DNA of 7,087 bases from CAWVWD01 sp045106825 (GCA_045106825.1 JBGCFH010000307.1:1-7087), one strand, 5' to 3'; positions 1-6,910 are shown, counted from the first letter of the stretch. The notes: a model not told the origin generated them from the letters alone. Translations and numbers: made by a program.

Positions 1-110
1 TTGCTAATCGAGGCGGCAAAAACGGAGTGTAGCCTTGCTACATGAGTATTTTGCTAACAGCCTGTCCCGAAACTTCGTGGAAAGAGTAGCGATAAAAGAT
101 AATTCAGCTT
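1..110. other. GC-richer hairpin-bearing segment, probable dispersed repeat remnant
   Basis: The first 90 bases contain 43 G or C (about 48%), clearly richer than the AT-rich DNA around them. There is a perfect inverted repeat TGTAGC-ctt-GCTACA at 28-42, and TTGCTAA occurs at both 1-7 and 51-57. Minus-strand translation gives an open stretch ending at a TAG at 7-9, with no start codon or family that I recognise. The base composition and hairpin resemble a dispersed intergenic element more than a gene. That reading is inference; only the composition, the inverted repeat and the lack of a supported gene are seen directly. Confidence 0.35.
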
Positions 111-270
111 TATACGAAATTATTTAGAATAAAGTCTAATAACTCCATGGATAATCATAATGCTAAAAACAGAGGAAACAGTTTAATAAGAACTAATGCT
201 TTATTCTCTGGAAAATAGCTGTAAAAACTGCGAAGAGCTAAAACCGATATATCTATAATACAACTTTGAT
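111..270. other. No supported gene; decayed AT-rich sequence
   Basis: I see no gene with a credible start and family match here. One minus-strand frame reads openly for about 40 codons and then continues past a TGA (152-154) to a TAA at 110-112. The encoded peptide is hydrophobic and leucine-rich (it contains SFYSYFPENKALVLIKLFPL), which could be another gene fragment but cannot be assigned. The stretch lies just downstream of a clear pseudogene on the same strand, so general decay is the simplest reading. Confidence 0.3.
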
Positions 271-480
271 TTATTCCGATAAATAAAATTCTACCTTTAA
301 ACAACTTGGACAAACATACATGTCTAAAGCCGTTCGATTGACAAATAGTTCACCTAATTCGCTCTAAAAACCATAACGTTTTCCTTCATGAAAATTTTGC
401 GTTCCTTGATATTTCATCCGAGTTTCACAACGCAAATAAACAATTTGCTTATTGTTTTTATGTATTGGTTCTTCAACTTT
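271..480 (-). pseudogene. Degenerate zinc-ribbon protein (FHEG / LGELFVN family) with in-frame stop
   Basis: In one minus-strand frame the translation reads YLRCETRMKYQGTQNFHEG, then KRYGF, a TAG stop (364-366), then SELGELFVNRTALDMYVCPSC and a tail KVEFYLSE before TAA at 271-273. This resembles the small zinc-ribbon proteins of Bacteroidota and Firmicutes that carry CxxC, KFHEG, LGxLGELFVN and a second CPxCGKVEF cysteine pair; that assignment is from memory. Here the second CxxC is intact (301-312) but the first reads YLRC, so its leading Cys is lost. The TAG stands where Leu or Trp is expected, a one-base change from TTG or TGG. No in-frame ATG exists upstream as far as the terminator hairpin at 537-565, so the 5' end is also missing. 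The frame stays open upstream to about 540, encoding residues I do not recognise. It is probably non-functional. Confidence 0.6.
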
Positions 481-536
481 TATCACATTTGCTGCTATAA
501 AATCATAATTACAGTTCCAAATATTATTTTTAATAA

Positions 537-565
537 AAAACCTCGTCTTGATTAGGCGAGGTTTT
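537..565 (-). terminator. Rho-independent terminator after lipoprotein gene A
   Basis: Arms AAAACCTCG (537-545) and CGAGGTTTT (557-565) form a perfect 9-bp stem, extended by two more pairs including a G-U, around a short loop. Read on the minus strand the hairpin runs into TTTTTTATT and begins 11 bases after the stop codon of the lipoprotein gene ending at 577. It is one of three related hairpins in this window. Confidence 0.85.
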
Positions 566-576
566 CAAGTACATTA

Positions 577-1323
577 TTAATAATATTCATAAGTAAATAC
601 AGTTACAACTCCATTATAATTAGTTTGTATTGCACTTATAGGATAACCCAACGAATTATACAGATATTCAGTAGTAAATGACATTTCTTCTACTTCTCCA
701 TTAGAGAAATATTCTACTTTGATAACATTATGTAAATTATTCTTATTCTTATTCTTATATCTGGTGCTAATCTTAGTCGCTTCTCCAGCAGCACGTTTAT
801 CATCATATTGAAATGTCCTACTTGTATTAGGACTGAGGGTACTTGCTCCATAGGAAACACTGCAATTATCATCTATATATTCTATATCATCAGAACGATT
901 TGTTTCAACATGATTACTATCAAAAGTAACGTATAAAGAATGACCACAATCAGAATCCGTATAAATACTATAAGAATAACTCAAGAGTTGGTGCTGGCTA
1001 TTATAATTTTCAGATATGGCTGTGTCCTCACCAATCCAATAATGTCTATTGTAATTAGCATTAGGATTTGTAGATTTTTCATAAATTGTGTCTTCATCGT
1101 AGGTAAATTCGATACCTCCATTTACAATTCCATCCCTGAAAAGAATTATTTTTTCAATTTTATTATTTAAGTTATATTCATATTCTGATGATAAAATACT
1201 ATCTGCATATACTTTTTTCAATAGTAAGTTTTCTTGATATTGTGTTGTATCATCATCATTATCATCATTACAACTTGAAATAACGATAAGACTCAGTAAC
1301 AACATTAGGTTAATCCATTTCAT
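577..1323 (-). CDS. Surface-type lipoprotein A, YD-repeat-like beta-rich (hypothetical)
   Basis: Predicted lipoprotein of 248 residues. A signal peptide (MKWINLMLLLSLIVISSC) ends in the lipobox ISSC, with lipidated Cys18 followed by NDDNDDD. Acidic residues right after the cysteine fit the Bacteroidota lipoprotein export signal that sends lipoproteins to the cell surface. The mature part is rich in Tyr, Asp and Asn, with short repeated beta-like units of the LLKKV...Y.YN..NKIEKI type seen in YD-repeat-like Bacteroidota lipoproteins. Two mature cysteines (126, 154) could form a disulfide. It ends TYEYY. An upstream ATG at 1354-1356 would add 11 residues. I chose the internal ATG because the signal peptide then starts normally, the length equals that of its paralogue, and the AT-rich leader aligns with the paralogue's leader. 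It is a divergent paralogue of the gene at 1430-2176, sharing LLLKK, YWI, CGxSL, YPI and TYEYY. Function is unknown; a DUF4595-like assignment is possible but unproven. Confidence 0.8.
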   Translation of the reverse strand: MKWINLMLLLSLIVISSCNDDNDDDTTQYQENLLLKKVYADSILSSEYEYNLNNKIEKIILFRDGIVNGGIEFTYDEDTIYEKSTNPNANYNRHYWIGEDTAISENYNSQHQLLSYSYSIYTDSDCGHSLYVTFDSNHVETNRSDDIEYIDDNCSVSYGASTLSPNTSRTFQYDDKRAAGEATKISTRYKNKNKNNLHNVIKVEYFSNGEVEEMSFTTEYLYNSLGYPISAIQTNYNGVVTVFTYEYY

Positions 1324-1383
1324 AATTTTTAATTTTAGATTAAAAAATTTATTCAAATAAATGTCAATAGACTATAAAAATAA

Positions 1384-1412
1384 AAAACCTCGCCCAATCA
1401 AGGCGAGGTTTT
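1384..1412 (-). terminator. Rho-independent terminator after lipoprotein gene B
   Basis: Perfect 11-bp arms AAAACCTCGCC (1384-1394) and GGCGAGGTTTT (1402-1412) enclose a 7-base loop (CAATCAA). On the minus strand the stem is followed by TTTTTTATTTTTATAG. It lies 17 bases past the stop codon of the gene ending at 1430 and about 60 bases upstream of the next lipoprotein gene. That gene therefore probably has its own promoter or is fed only by read-through. Confidence 0.9.
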
Positions 1413-1429
1413 CAAAATCATATTAAATC

Positions 1430-2176
1430 TTAATAATATTCATAAGTATAATTATCAATCGTTCCATCTACAAAAGTTCTCTCTTCGGTTATTGGATAAT
1501 TGTCCTGATTATACGTAAATGTTGAGGTATAAGAACGACTTTCATCTAAATCATCATTGTCAAAACGCTCAGATTTTATAGTATTCGTCCAATTGTTTTG
1601 ACCTTTAAAATAAATATCAATCGATGCTGACCTCCCATAATATGGTTTATCATCTCGTTCGTAGTTATATTTTATAGAATCTGTGGAGTTAGGAAAGGTT
1701 TGCTCAATATACGAATCACAACCTTGTAAATAATCAACTTCGTAACGATAACGAATATCATCATTACGATCATAAGATATTCTAAGTGAATAGCCACATT
1801 CATTTCCAACATAATCATAGACATTATAATAAACGAGTTCGTCATTTTCGTCATATGCGATTTTTGTTGATTGATTTGCATCTATCCAATAGGACTTAAA
1901 ATTATACCATGGAATATTACCGACACCAAATGTTTCTGTATAAGTTGTATCTCCACTATAAGTTATATCTTCAGAGAACCAAAAATCACCGTTATCATCA
2001 TATCTAACTATTTTTTTTACCCTTTCATCACTGTAATATTCACATTCTTGTTTGATTTGACCATTTAGTGTTATCTTTTTTAATAACAAATCTTGTGGAA
2101 CATACGATGCTGGTTCATCATCATTACAGCCGATAATTAGAAAAATGACGAGGAATAAAGAAATACAATTTTTCAT
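1430..2176 (-). CDS. Surface-type lipoprotein B, YD-repeat-like beta-rich (hypothetical)
   Basis: Predicted lipoprotein of 248 residues. The short signal peptide MKNCISLFLVIFLIIGC has lipobox LIIGC and lipid Cys17, followed by NDDE, matching the acidic surface-export signal of Bacteroidota lipoproteins. The mature region is Tyr/Asp/Asn-rich and looks all-beta, with alternating strand-like units such as YSDERVKKIVRYDDNGD and a C-terminal FTYNQDNYPITEERTF unit reminiscent of YD repeats. Cysteines 127 and 153 match Cys126 and Cys154 of the neighbouring paralogue, suggesting a conserved disulfide. Both proteins end in TYEYY. The two genes share strand, length, leader and terminator type but have diverged strongly in the middle, so the duplication is not recent. 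Upstream, an AT-rich leader is present but I could not find a clear TAnnTTTG promoter. The binding partner or substrate is unknown; an adhesive or carbohydrate-binding surface role would be speculation. Confidence 0.82.
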   Translation of the reverse strand: MKNCISLFLVIFLIIGCNDDEPASYVPQDLLLKKITLNGQIKQECEYYSDERVKKIVRYDDNGDFWFSEDITYSGDTTYTETFGVGNIPWYNFKSYWIDANQSTKIAYDENDELVYYNVYDYVGNECGYSLRISYDRNDDIRYRYEVDYLQGCDSYIEQTFPNSTDSIKYNYERDDKPYYGRSASIDIYFKGQNNWTNTIKSERFDNDDLDESRSYTSTFTYNQDNYPITEERTFVDGTIDNYTYEYY

Positions 2177-2306
2177 TTTTATATATTTTAGAATTAAAAA
2201 TTATTTGAGCGTAAAATTCGTATTTTGATGTTATAGCATTGATTATAAATAAGGGTTAATTGATTTTGTATTATTATAGATTAAGGCATCAATATCGACA
2301 ACTAAT

Positions 2307-2341
2307 TTGAAAACCTCGCCTTAATTGAGCGAAGTTTTCAA
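2307..2341 (-). terminator. Imperfect hairpin downstream of metG, third copy of terminator family
   Basis: Arms TTGAAAACCTCGC (2307-2319) and GCGAAGTTTTCAA (2329-2341) pair over 13 positions with a single C/A mismatch, around a 9-base loop. The sequence is clearly related to the two terminators at 537-565 and 1384-1412. It sits about 70 bases past the metG stop codon, but the run of T after the stem on the minus strand is interrupted (TTTTCAAATT). It may be a weakened metG terminator or a decaying copy left by duplication of the lipoprotein units. Confidence 0.65.
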
Positions 2342-2363
2342 ATATGTTCAAAAAAAATCAGTG

Positions 2364-2390
2364 TTTATCCGTTTAATCCGTCAAATCCGT
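2364..2390. repeat. Three tandem 9-bp units (nnnATCCGT)
   Basis: TTTATCCGT, TTAATCCGT and CAAATCCGT follow one another without gaps between the metG stop codon and the hairpin at 2307-2341. Read on the minus strand this is an ACGGAT array beginning at the metG 3' flank and running into CACTGATTTTTTT. Short ATCCGTG-type arrays recur between genes in Bacteroidota genomes, as I recall, so this is probably an extragenic repeat with no coding role. Confidence 0.6.
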
Positions 2391-2411
2391 GTTTCCATCA
2401 CGAACTGCCAA

Positions 2412-4541
2412 TTAACGCACTGTCCAACCATTCCCAAAGTCCTTCGCACCAACAAACGCCAAACGACCTTCTTCATTTTCCGCCATCAAAATCATACCTT
2501 GCGACATAACGCCACGCAATTTTTTCGGTGCTAAATTCGCAACGACAACGACTTCTTGACCAATTACTTCTTCGGGTTGATAAAATTCCGCAATACCTGA
2601 AACAATCGTGCGAACTTCAAAACCTAAATCAACGGTTAGTTTCAATAACTTCTTCGCTTTTTTAATTTTTTCTGCTGCTGTAACCGTTCCTGTACGAAAA
2701 TCCATTTTCATAAAATCACCAAATTCGCAATTTTCTTTTAATGGTTCGTAGTTCACCGTTTTAGGTTGTTTTGCAGCTAAAGCCGCTTCCAATTTCTCAA
2801 CTTGTGCTTGAACAATATCATCAGTTATGCGTGAGAAAACGTGTTTTGGCTTTTTAATTTGGTGACCGTTTTCTACTATTTTACCACTTTCTAAATCTGC
2901 CAAAAGCGTTGCAAATTCTCCATTGTCTGTAATTGTAGGAAGGTTTAACAAATCACGTAATTTATCAGAAGTAAACGGCAAAAACGGACGACAAGCGACA
3001 CTTAATGCTGCGACAAACTGAATTCCTAAATTCACTGTAATTTTGATAATTTCAGAATCTGGCTCTTTTTTATACAGTTTCCATGGTTCGTTATATTGCA
3101 AAAATTGATTACCTAAAGACGAAATTTCCATCAACGTACTCAACGCTTGACGAAACTCGTAATTTTCAATATTTTGACTTAATTCTTTTAATTTTTCATG
3201 TAATGTTTTCAATTCGGCGGAAGCCAAAATCGTTTCATTATTAGAACCAATAAAGGTTGTATTTGCATCGTAAACTGGTGTTTTTCCATCAAAATATTTG
3301 TTGGCAAACACAACGACACGATTGACAAAGTTTCCTAAATTATTCACTAATTCTGTATTCACCGCTTCTTGATAACCTGACCAAGTGAACTCCGAATCTT
3401 TATTTTCAGGCATATTTTTGATAATTGCATAACGCAATTCATCTTGTTTTGTCGGCAAATCTTCCAAGTATTCATGTACCCAAACTGCCCAACCTTTTGA
3501 AGTCGAAAGTTTGCGGCTTTCCAAGTTCATAAACTCATTGGCAGGAACATTCGTCGGAACGATATAATCTCCGTGCATCTTCAACATTGATGGAAATATA
3601 ATCGTATGGAACACAATATTATCCTTTCCTAAGAAGTGAATCAATTGTGAATCCTCACTTTGCCAATAGTCTTTCCAATCTTTTCCGTTTTGTTTTGCCC
3701 ATGCTTTCGTTGCCGAAATGTAGCCAATCGGTGCATCAAACCAAACGTATAAAACTTTACCTTCTGCCCCTTCAATCGGCACAGGAATTCCCCAATCCAA
3801 GTCACGAGTAATCGAACGAGGACGTAAACCTTCTTGTAACCAAGATTTGGCTTGACCAACGACATTGTTTTTCCACTTTTGCGTTCTGCCGTTGCCTTCG
3901 ATTATCCATTCTTTTAACCAAGCTTCGTTTTTCGCTCCAACTTCACTTTCGCCACCTAACGGAATGTACCAATGTTTGGTTGTTTTCAAAATCGGCGTTG
4001 CACCACTTAATGTCGAACGAGGATTTATCAATTCTGTCGGACTTAGCGTAGAACCACATTTTTCGCACTGATCGCCATAAGCTTCGTCATTGCTACAAGT
4101 CGGACAAGTTCCAATGATATATCTATCGGCTAAAAACTGTTGTGCTTCTTCGTCAAAGTATTGTTCCGTCGTTTTCTCAATGAAAACGTCTTTGTCATAA
4201 ACCGTTTTGAAAAACTCTTGTGCTGTTTCGGTATGTAAAGGTTCGCTTGTGCGATGATACATATCGAACGACATTCCCAATTTTTCAAAACTATCTTTAA
4301 TTATCGCATGGTTTTTATCCACGATTGCACGAGGCGTTGTGCCTTCTTTTTTGGCACGAATCGTAATCGCTGCACCATATTCATCTGAGCCACAAACGAA
4401 TGCGACATCTTTTCCCATCAATCGTAAATATCTCGCAAATATATCCGATGATAAATACGCACCTGCCAAATGTCCAATGTGTAAAGGTCCATTCGCATAC
4501 GGCAACGCTGCCGTAATCATATATCTTTTTGGTTGTGTCAT
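2412..4541 (-). CDS. metG: Methionine--tRNA ligase (methionyl-tRNA synthetase)
   Basis: Cytoplasmic class I aminoacyl-tRNA synthetase of 709 residues that charges initiator and elongator tRNA-Met with methionine using ATP. The Rossmann catalytic domain begins with AALPYANGPLHIGH (HIGH at 21-24). The connective insert carries a four-cysteine zinc knuckle, CPTC (146-149) and CEKC (159-162). The KMSKS-type ATP loop reads KLSTS (344-348), in the context ESRKLSTSKGWAVW typical of this family branch. A helical anticodon-binding domain follows. Residues 607-709 (FGDFMKMDFRTGTV through MSQGMILMAE) are the Trbp111/EMAPII-like OB-fold tRNA-binding domain that supports dimerisation in the long MetG form. 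All catalytic elements are intact and the length is normal for Bacteroidota. The start is set by the family N-terminus. The gene lies 41 bp downstream of the AIPR gene on the same strand, and I see no TAnnTTTG element in that gap. Base composition is richer in G+C than the AIPR gene (27 of 60 in 3781-3840). Confidence 0.98.
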   Translation of the reverse strand: MTQPKRYMITAALPYANGPLHIGHLAGAYLSSDIFARYLRLMGKDVAFVCGSDEYGAAITIRAKKEGTTPRAIVDKNHAIIKDSFEKLGMSFDMYHRTSEPLHTETAQEFFKTVYDKDVFIEKTTEQYFDEEAQQFLADRYIIGTCPTCSNDEAYGDQCEKCGSTLSPTELINPRSTLSGATPILKTTKHWYIPLGGESEVGAKNEAWLKEWIIEGNGRTQKWKNNVVGQAKSWLQEGLRPRSITRDLDWGIPVPIEGAEGKVLYVWFDAPIGYISATKAWAKQNGKDWKDYWQSEDSQLIHFLGKDNIVFHTIIFPSMLKMHGDYIVPTNVPANEFMNLESRKLSTSKGWAVWVHEYLEDLPTKQDELRYAIIKNMPENKDSEFTWSGYQEAVNTELVNNLGNFVNRVVVFANKYFDGKTPVYDANTTFIGSNNETILASAELKTLHEKLKELSQNIENYEFRQALSTLMEISSLGNQFLQYNEPWKLYKKEPDSEIIKITVNLGIQFVAALSVACRPFLPFTSDKLRDLLNLPTITDNGEFATLLADLESGKIVENGHQIKKPKHVFSRITDDIVQAQVEKLEAALAAKQPKTVNYEPLKENCEFGDFMKMDFRTGTVTAAEKIKKAKKLLKLTVDLGFEVRTIVSGIAEFYQPEEVIGQEVVVVANLAPKKLRGVMSQGMILMAENEEGRLAFVGAKDFGNGWTVR

Positions 4542-4582
4542 TTCTGGTTGCTTGATTAATTTCTATTATTTTACCTTTTTTG

Positions 4583-6454
4583 TTAATTATAATTAGGTTT
4601 TTCACTTAAATCATTTTCCCAATTTTCGTCTAACTCAATACTATCTATATCTTGATATGTTAACTCACTTTTTTTGAGTTTAATTTCAATATCGTCATAT
4701 TCCATAATCATACTAAGAAAGTCTATATATTTTGATTTATCAAAATTTGATGACTCAATATACTCTATTTTAGATTGTATAAATGTTGTAATAAACTTAT
4801 AGAATTTAGCGAAAAAATAATAATCTTTTTGCTCGAAGTATTGAATAATTTGACGATTAATATTAACTTTTTCTTTAAACTTATTTTCAAAATATTTTTC
4901 CATTACTATTTTAGAAAGTGTTAAGATATGATATATAGGAATTGAATTTGAAATATTTTTTAATTCCTCATAAAACATAAAAAAACTTGTTAAGCAACTT
5001 TCTAACATATAAAATGCACTCAACATTTCTTCAAAATTCGATTTCTCAAAAATAGCTTCGTAGTTTCCTTTTGAATCAATCTGTTGAGATATAAAATTAT
5101 AATCTTTCCCTGTACTTTCTATGTAGGAATAATTACTAACAACTTTTCCTGGTTCTTGCAAATGAAACGCCAAATACGCATTCGCAAAAACGTGATTTGG
5201 AATAACTCTTACACCTTTCGGCAAAGTTTCTTTTCTAAATTCACCTCGACGTTTTTCATACCAAACATCCGTATTATAAGACGCATTTTGTAGTCGAATT
5301 TGAATATCATCATTGGCATAAAAATCTCGGTCTTTAATCGGATTTTGAGAATTTGTATAACGAGTAACATTCAAATCAAAATCTCTACCACCTGATTTTA
5401 TTAAACGTAATGTGATTAATATCTCATCGTTAATCCGTTTTCGACCTACTAATGTCGCTGCTTTGTAGGCTTTGTAAATAGAATAAACCGTTTGAGCACC
5501 ATTAATCACTTGAAAACCTGTAATATCAATCTTTTCAGCTTGATGTCGAATTGACGGTAAAAACGAAGAAATTGCGGTAATTCCATTATTATAATACCAA
5601 AAGAAAGCTGGATTTTGAGTTGCTGTTTCCTCAATTTCTTTATTAAATTGTGACTCTAAAAGTGGATTTCTAACATTTTTGAAAAATAAAGTAAAACCAT
5701 ATTTTTCAAATAATTCATAAATTATTTTTGGTCGCAATAGAAAAACATAAGCCTCAAAAGGTCGTTCGACTTTGATGAAATTTCCTTGTTCTCGTCCGAA
5801 CCGTTCTACCTCTATTGTTATTTGACTTTCTTCGGGATTGTATTGCGTTTCTAATGGATTTATTGGCGTAATTTTTTTGAAATGCCTATCAATATAATCG
5901 TATTTAATACGGTTTAAATCAATAATTTCAAAGGTTGTTTTTTCTTGTTTATTTAAGAATGATTGAATATTTTCATCTGCATTATTATCGTAAGTTGCCA
6001 AACTTAGAAATACAAATTTAACTTCGCCATTCGCCTTAATATGTTCTTGAAAATCTCGTAAACGTTCTTTTAATTTATCGTTTAAGTTCTTTTTCTCATC
6101 ACTTAATATTGCTTCAAAATCACTTAATGCTTTTAATATTTCGTCTTTATCAGATTTTTTTAAAGCGTTCTTTTCATTGTTCCATTTTGATTGAACAATA
6201 TAAAAAACACGTTTTCCTTGACTATCTAATCTATCAAAAACAATATCACAAGAACTATCATCATTTCCATCTGTAATATAACCTCGATAGTTTCTTATTC
6301 GACCATAAAATTCTAAAAACCATATTAGTAAACCATACGATTTTTGGTTATTTATAGATTTTCGGTTCTTCTTTAAATACGCATCATTTTTGTATTCATC
6401 AAGCACACGAACAATCTCACCATCAATGATATTATAAAACTCTTGGTTTTTCAT
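4583..6454 (-). CDS. AIPR-family abortive infection phage resistance protein
   Basis: Predicted cytoplasmic anti-phage protein of 623 residues. AIPR (PF10592) proteins are linked to abortive infection and often occur in defence islands; their biochemical activity is not well settled. Family hallmarks are WYYNNGIT (286-293), FQVINGAQTVYS around 314-325, and RYTNSQNPIKDRDF (365-378). The N-terminal 100 residues contain SSCDIVF (Asp70) and, after a beta-hairpin-like stretch, FYIVQSKW (Gln88-Ser-Lys90). This Asp...QxK spacing recalls PD-(D/E)XK nucleases of the Mrr type, which is my inference. The C-terminal 160 residues look helical and have no motif I know. There is no signal peptide or membrane segment. 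The start at 6454 gives a normal MKNQEFYN N-terminus 28 bases downstream of a TATCTTTG element. A PIN-toxin remnant lies 75 bp upstream and metG 41 bp downstream, with no methylase, helicase or other defence partner in the window. Its 3' part is very AT-rich (14 G/C of 60 in 4801-4860), consistent with an acquired gene. Confidence 0.88.
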   Translation of the reverse strand: MKNQEFYNIIDGEIVRVLDEYKNDAYLKKNRKSINNQKSYGLLIWFLEFYGRIRNYRGYITDGNDDSSCDIVFDRLDSQGKRVFYIVQSKWNNEKNALKKSDKDEILKALSDFEAILSDEKKNLNDKLKERLRDFQEHIKANGEVKFVFLSLATYDNNADENIQSFLNKQEKTTFEIIDLNRIKYDYIDRHFKKITPINPLETQYNPEESQITIEVERFGREQGNFIKVERPFEAYVFLLRPKIIYELFEKYGFTLFFKNVRNPLLESQFNKEIEETATQNPAFFWYYNNGITAISSFLPSIRHQAEKIDITGFQVINGAQTVYSIYKAYKAATLVGRKRINDEILITLRLIKSGGRDFDLNVTRYTNSQNPIKDRDFYANDDIQIRLQNASYNTDVWYEKRRGEFRKETLPKGVRVIPNHVFANAYLAFHLQEPGKVVSNYSYIESTGKDYNFISQQIDSKGNYEAIFEKSNFEEMLSAFYMLESCLTSFFMFYEELKNISNSIPIYHILTLSKIVMEKYFENKFKEKVNINRQIIQYFEQKDYYFFAKFYKFITTFIQSKIEYIESSNFDKSKYIDFLSMIMEYDDIEIKLKKSELTYQDIDSIELDENWENDLSEKPNYN

Positions 6455-6482
6455 ATTGATTTATTAATTCTGTAGTATTTCG

Positions 6483-6490
6483 CAAAGATA
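6483..6490 (-). promoter_or_regulatory. Bacteroidota-type -7 promoter element (TATCTTTG) for the AIPR gene
   Basis: Read on the minus strand the bases are TATCTTTG followed by C, an exact fit to the Bacteroidota sigma-ABfr -7 consensus TAnnTTTG. It lies 28 bases upstream of the AIPR ATG, which would give a short leader of roughly 20 bases. The usual -33 TTG is not found at the expected spacing, so promoter strength is uncertain. It lies in the 75-bp gap between the PIN remnant and the AIPR gene, so AIPR (and possibly metG after it) would be transcribed independently of the PIN gene. Confidence 0.6.
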
Positions 6491-6529
6491 AGATTTGAAA
6501 TAAGTTTGTGGTAATATTTCGGTTTAGGT

Positions 6530-6910
6530 TTATGACCAATTATCAAGTTGTAAATCAGTTATAGATTTATAGTGTTTTTGATTATTTGTAATAAGTACAA
6601 GATTATGGTGAATTGCTGTTCCTGCAATCAATATATCCGAGTGTCCAATAGTAAATCCATTTCGTCGCAAATCACCATAAATATCCGCACCTATTTCTGT
6701 GATTTCATTTGATAAATTAATGATATTACATTCTTTCGCAAAGTTTTTAAAGGCATCAATTTGACGTATTGCTTTTTTATAAGTTAATCCGCTCAAAACT
6801 TCATAATATGTAATAATAGAAATATTTAAAACTTCATGTTGTGCTAAATACTTTGATATACTTAATTGAACAGTTGAGTTTTCTTTTAAGTTGAAGTTTT
6901 CAGAATGAAC
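6530..6910 (-). pseudogene. VapC-like PIN-domain toxin, N-terminally truncated
   Basis: PIN-domain proteins of the VapC type are metal-dependent RNases, usually about 130 residues and paired with an antitoxin. The open frame (126 codons after the TAA at 6911-6913) contains the PIN body: NISIITYYEVLSG with the second acidic residue Glu37, then GFTIGHSDILIAGTAI with the third acidic residue Asp92, and LVLITNNQKHY with the last site as Asn. It ends DLQLDNWS. The opening strand with the LDT/LDTN motif, which supplies the first catalytic Asp, is absent: homology starts around NLKENSTVQ, and none of the three minus frames upstream encodes it. The frame holds no ATG. The only usual alternative start, a TTG at 6794-6796, would give 88 residues lacking the Glu as well. 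No antitoxin gene is adjacent. It is most likely an inactive remnant, broken by a deletion or rearrangement near 6890-6910. Confidence 0.75.

Noticed and set aside
187..255. Plus-strand micro-ORF with a CxxC (SCKNCEEL)
   Set aside because: About 20 codons, no upstream signal, and it lies in decayed sequence; the CxxC is probably chance.
344..348. KLSTS in MetG (residues 344-348) read as a damaged KMSKS motif
   Set aside because: The KxSxS form with the SKGWAVW context is a usual variant in this branch of MetG; all other catalytic elements are intact.
1354..1356. Upstream ATG of lipoprotein A
   Set aside because: Would place 11 charged and polar residues before the signal peptide, break length equality with the paralogue and fall upstream of the conserved leader.
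2364..2390. CRISPR-like array
   Set aside because: The units are 9 bp, contiguous, without spacers, and only three in number.
3641..4605. Several 60-90 residue open frames within or over metG on both strands
   Set aside because: They are shadows of the metG reading frame, whose protein is fully conserved in motif order.
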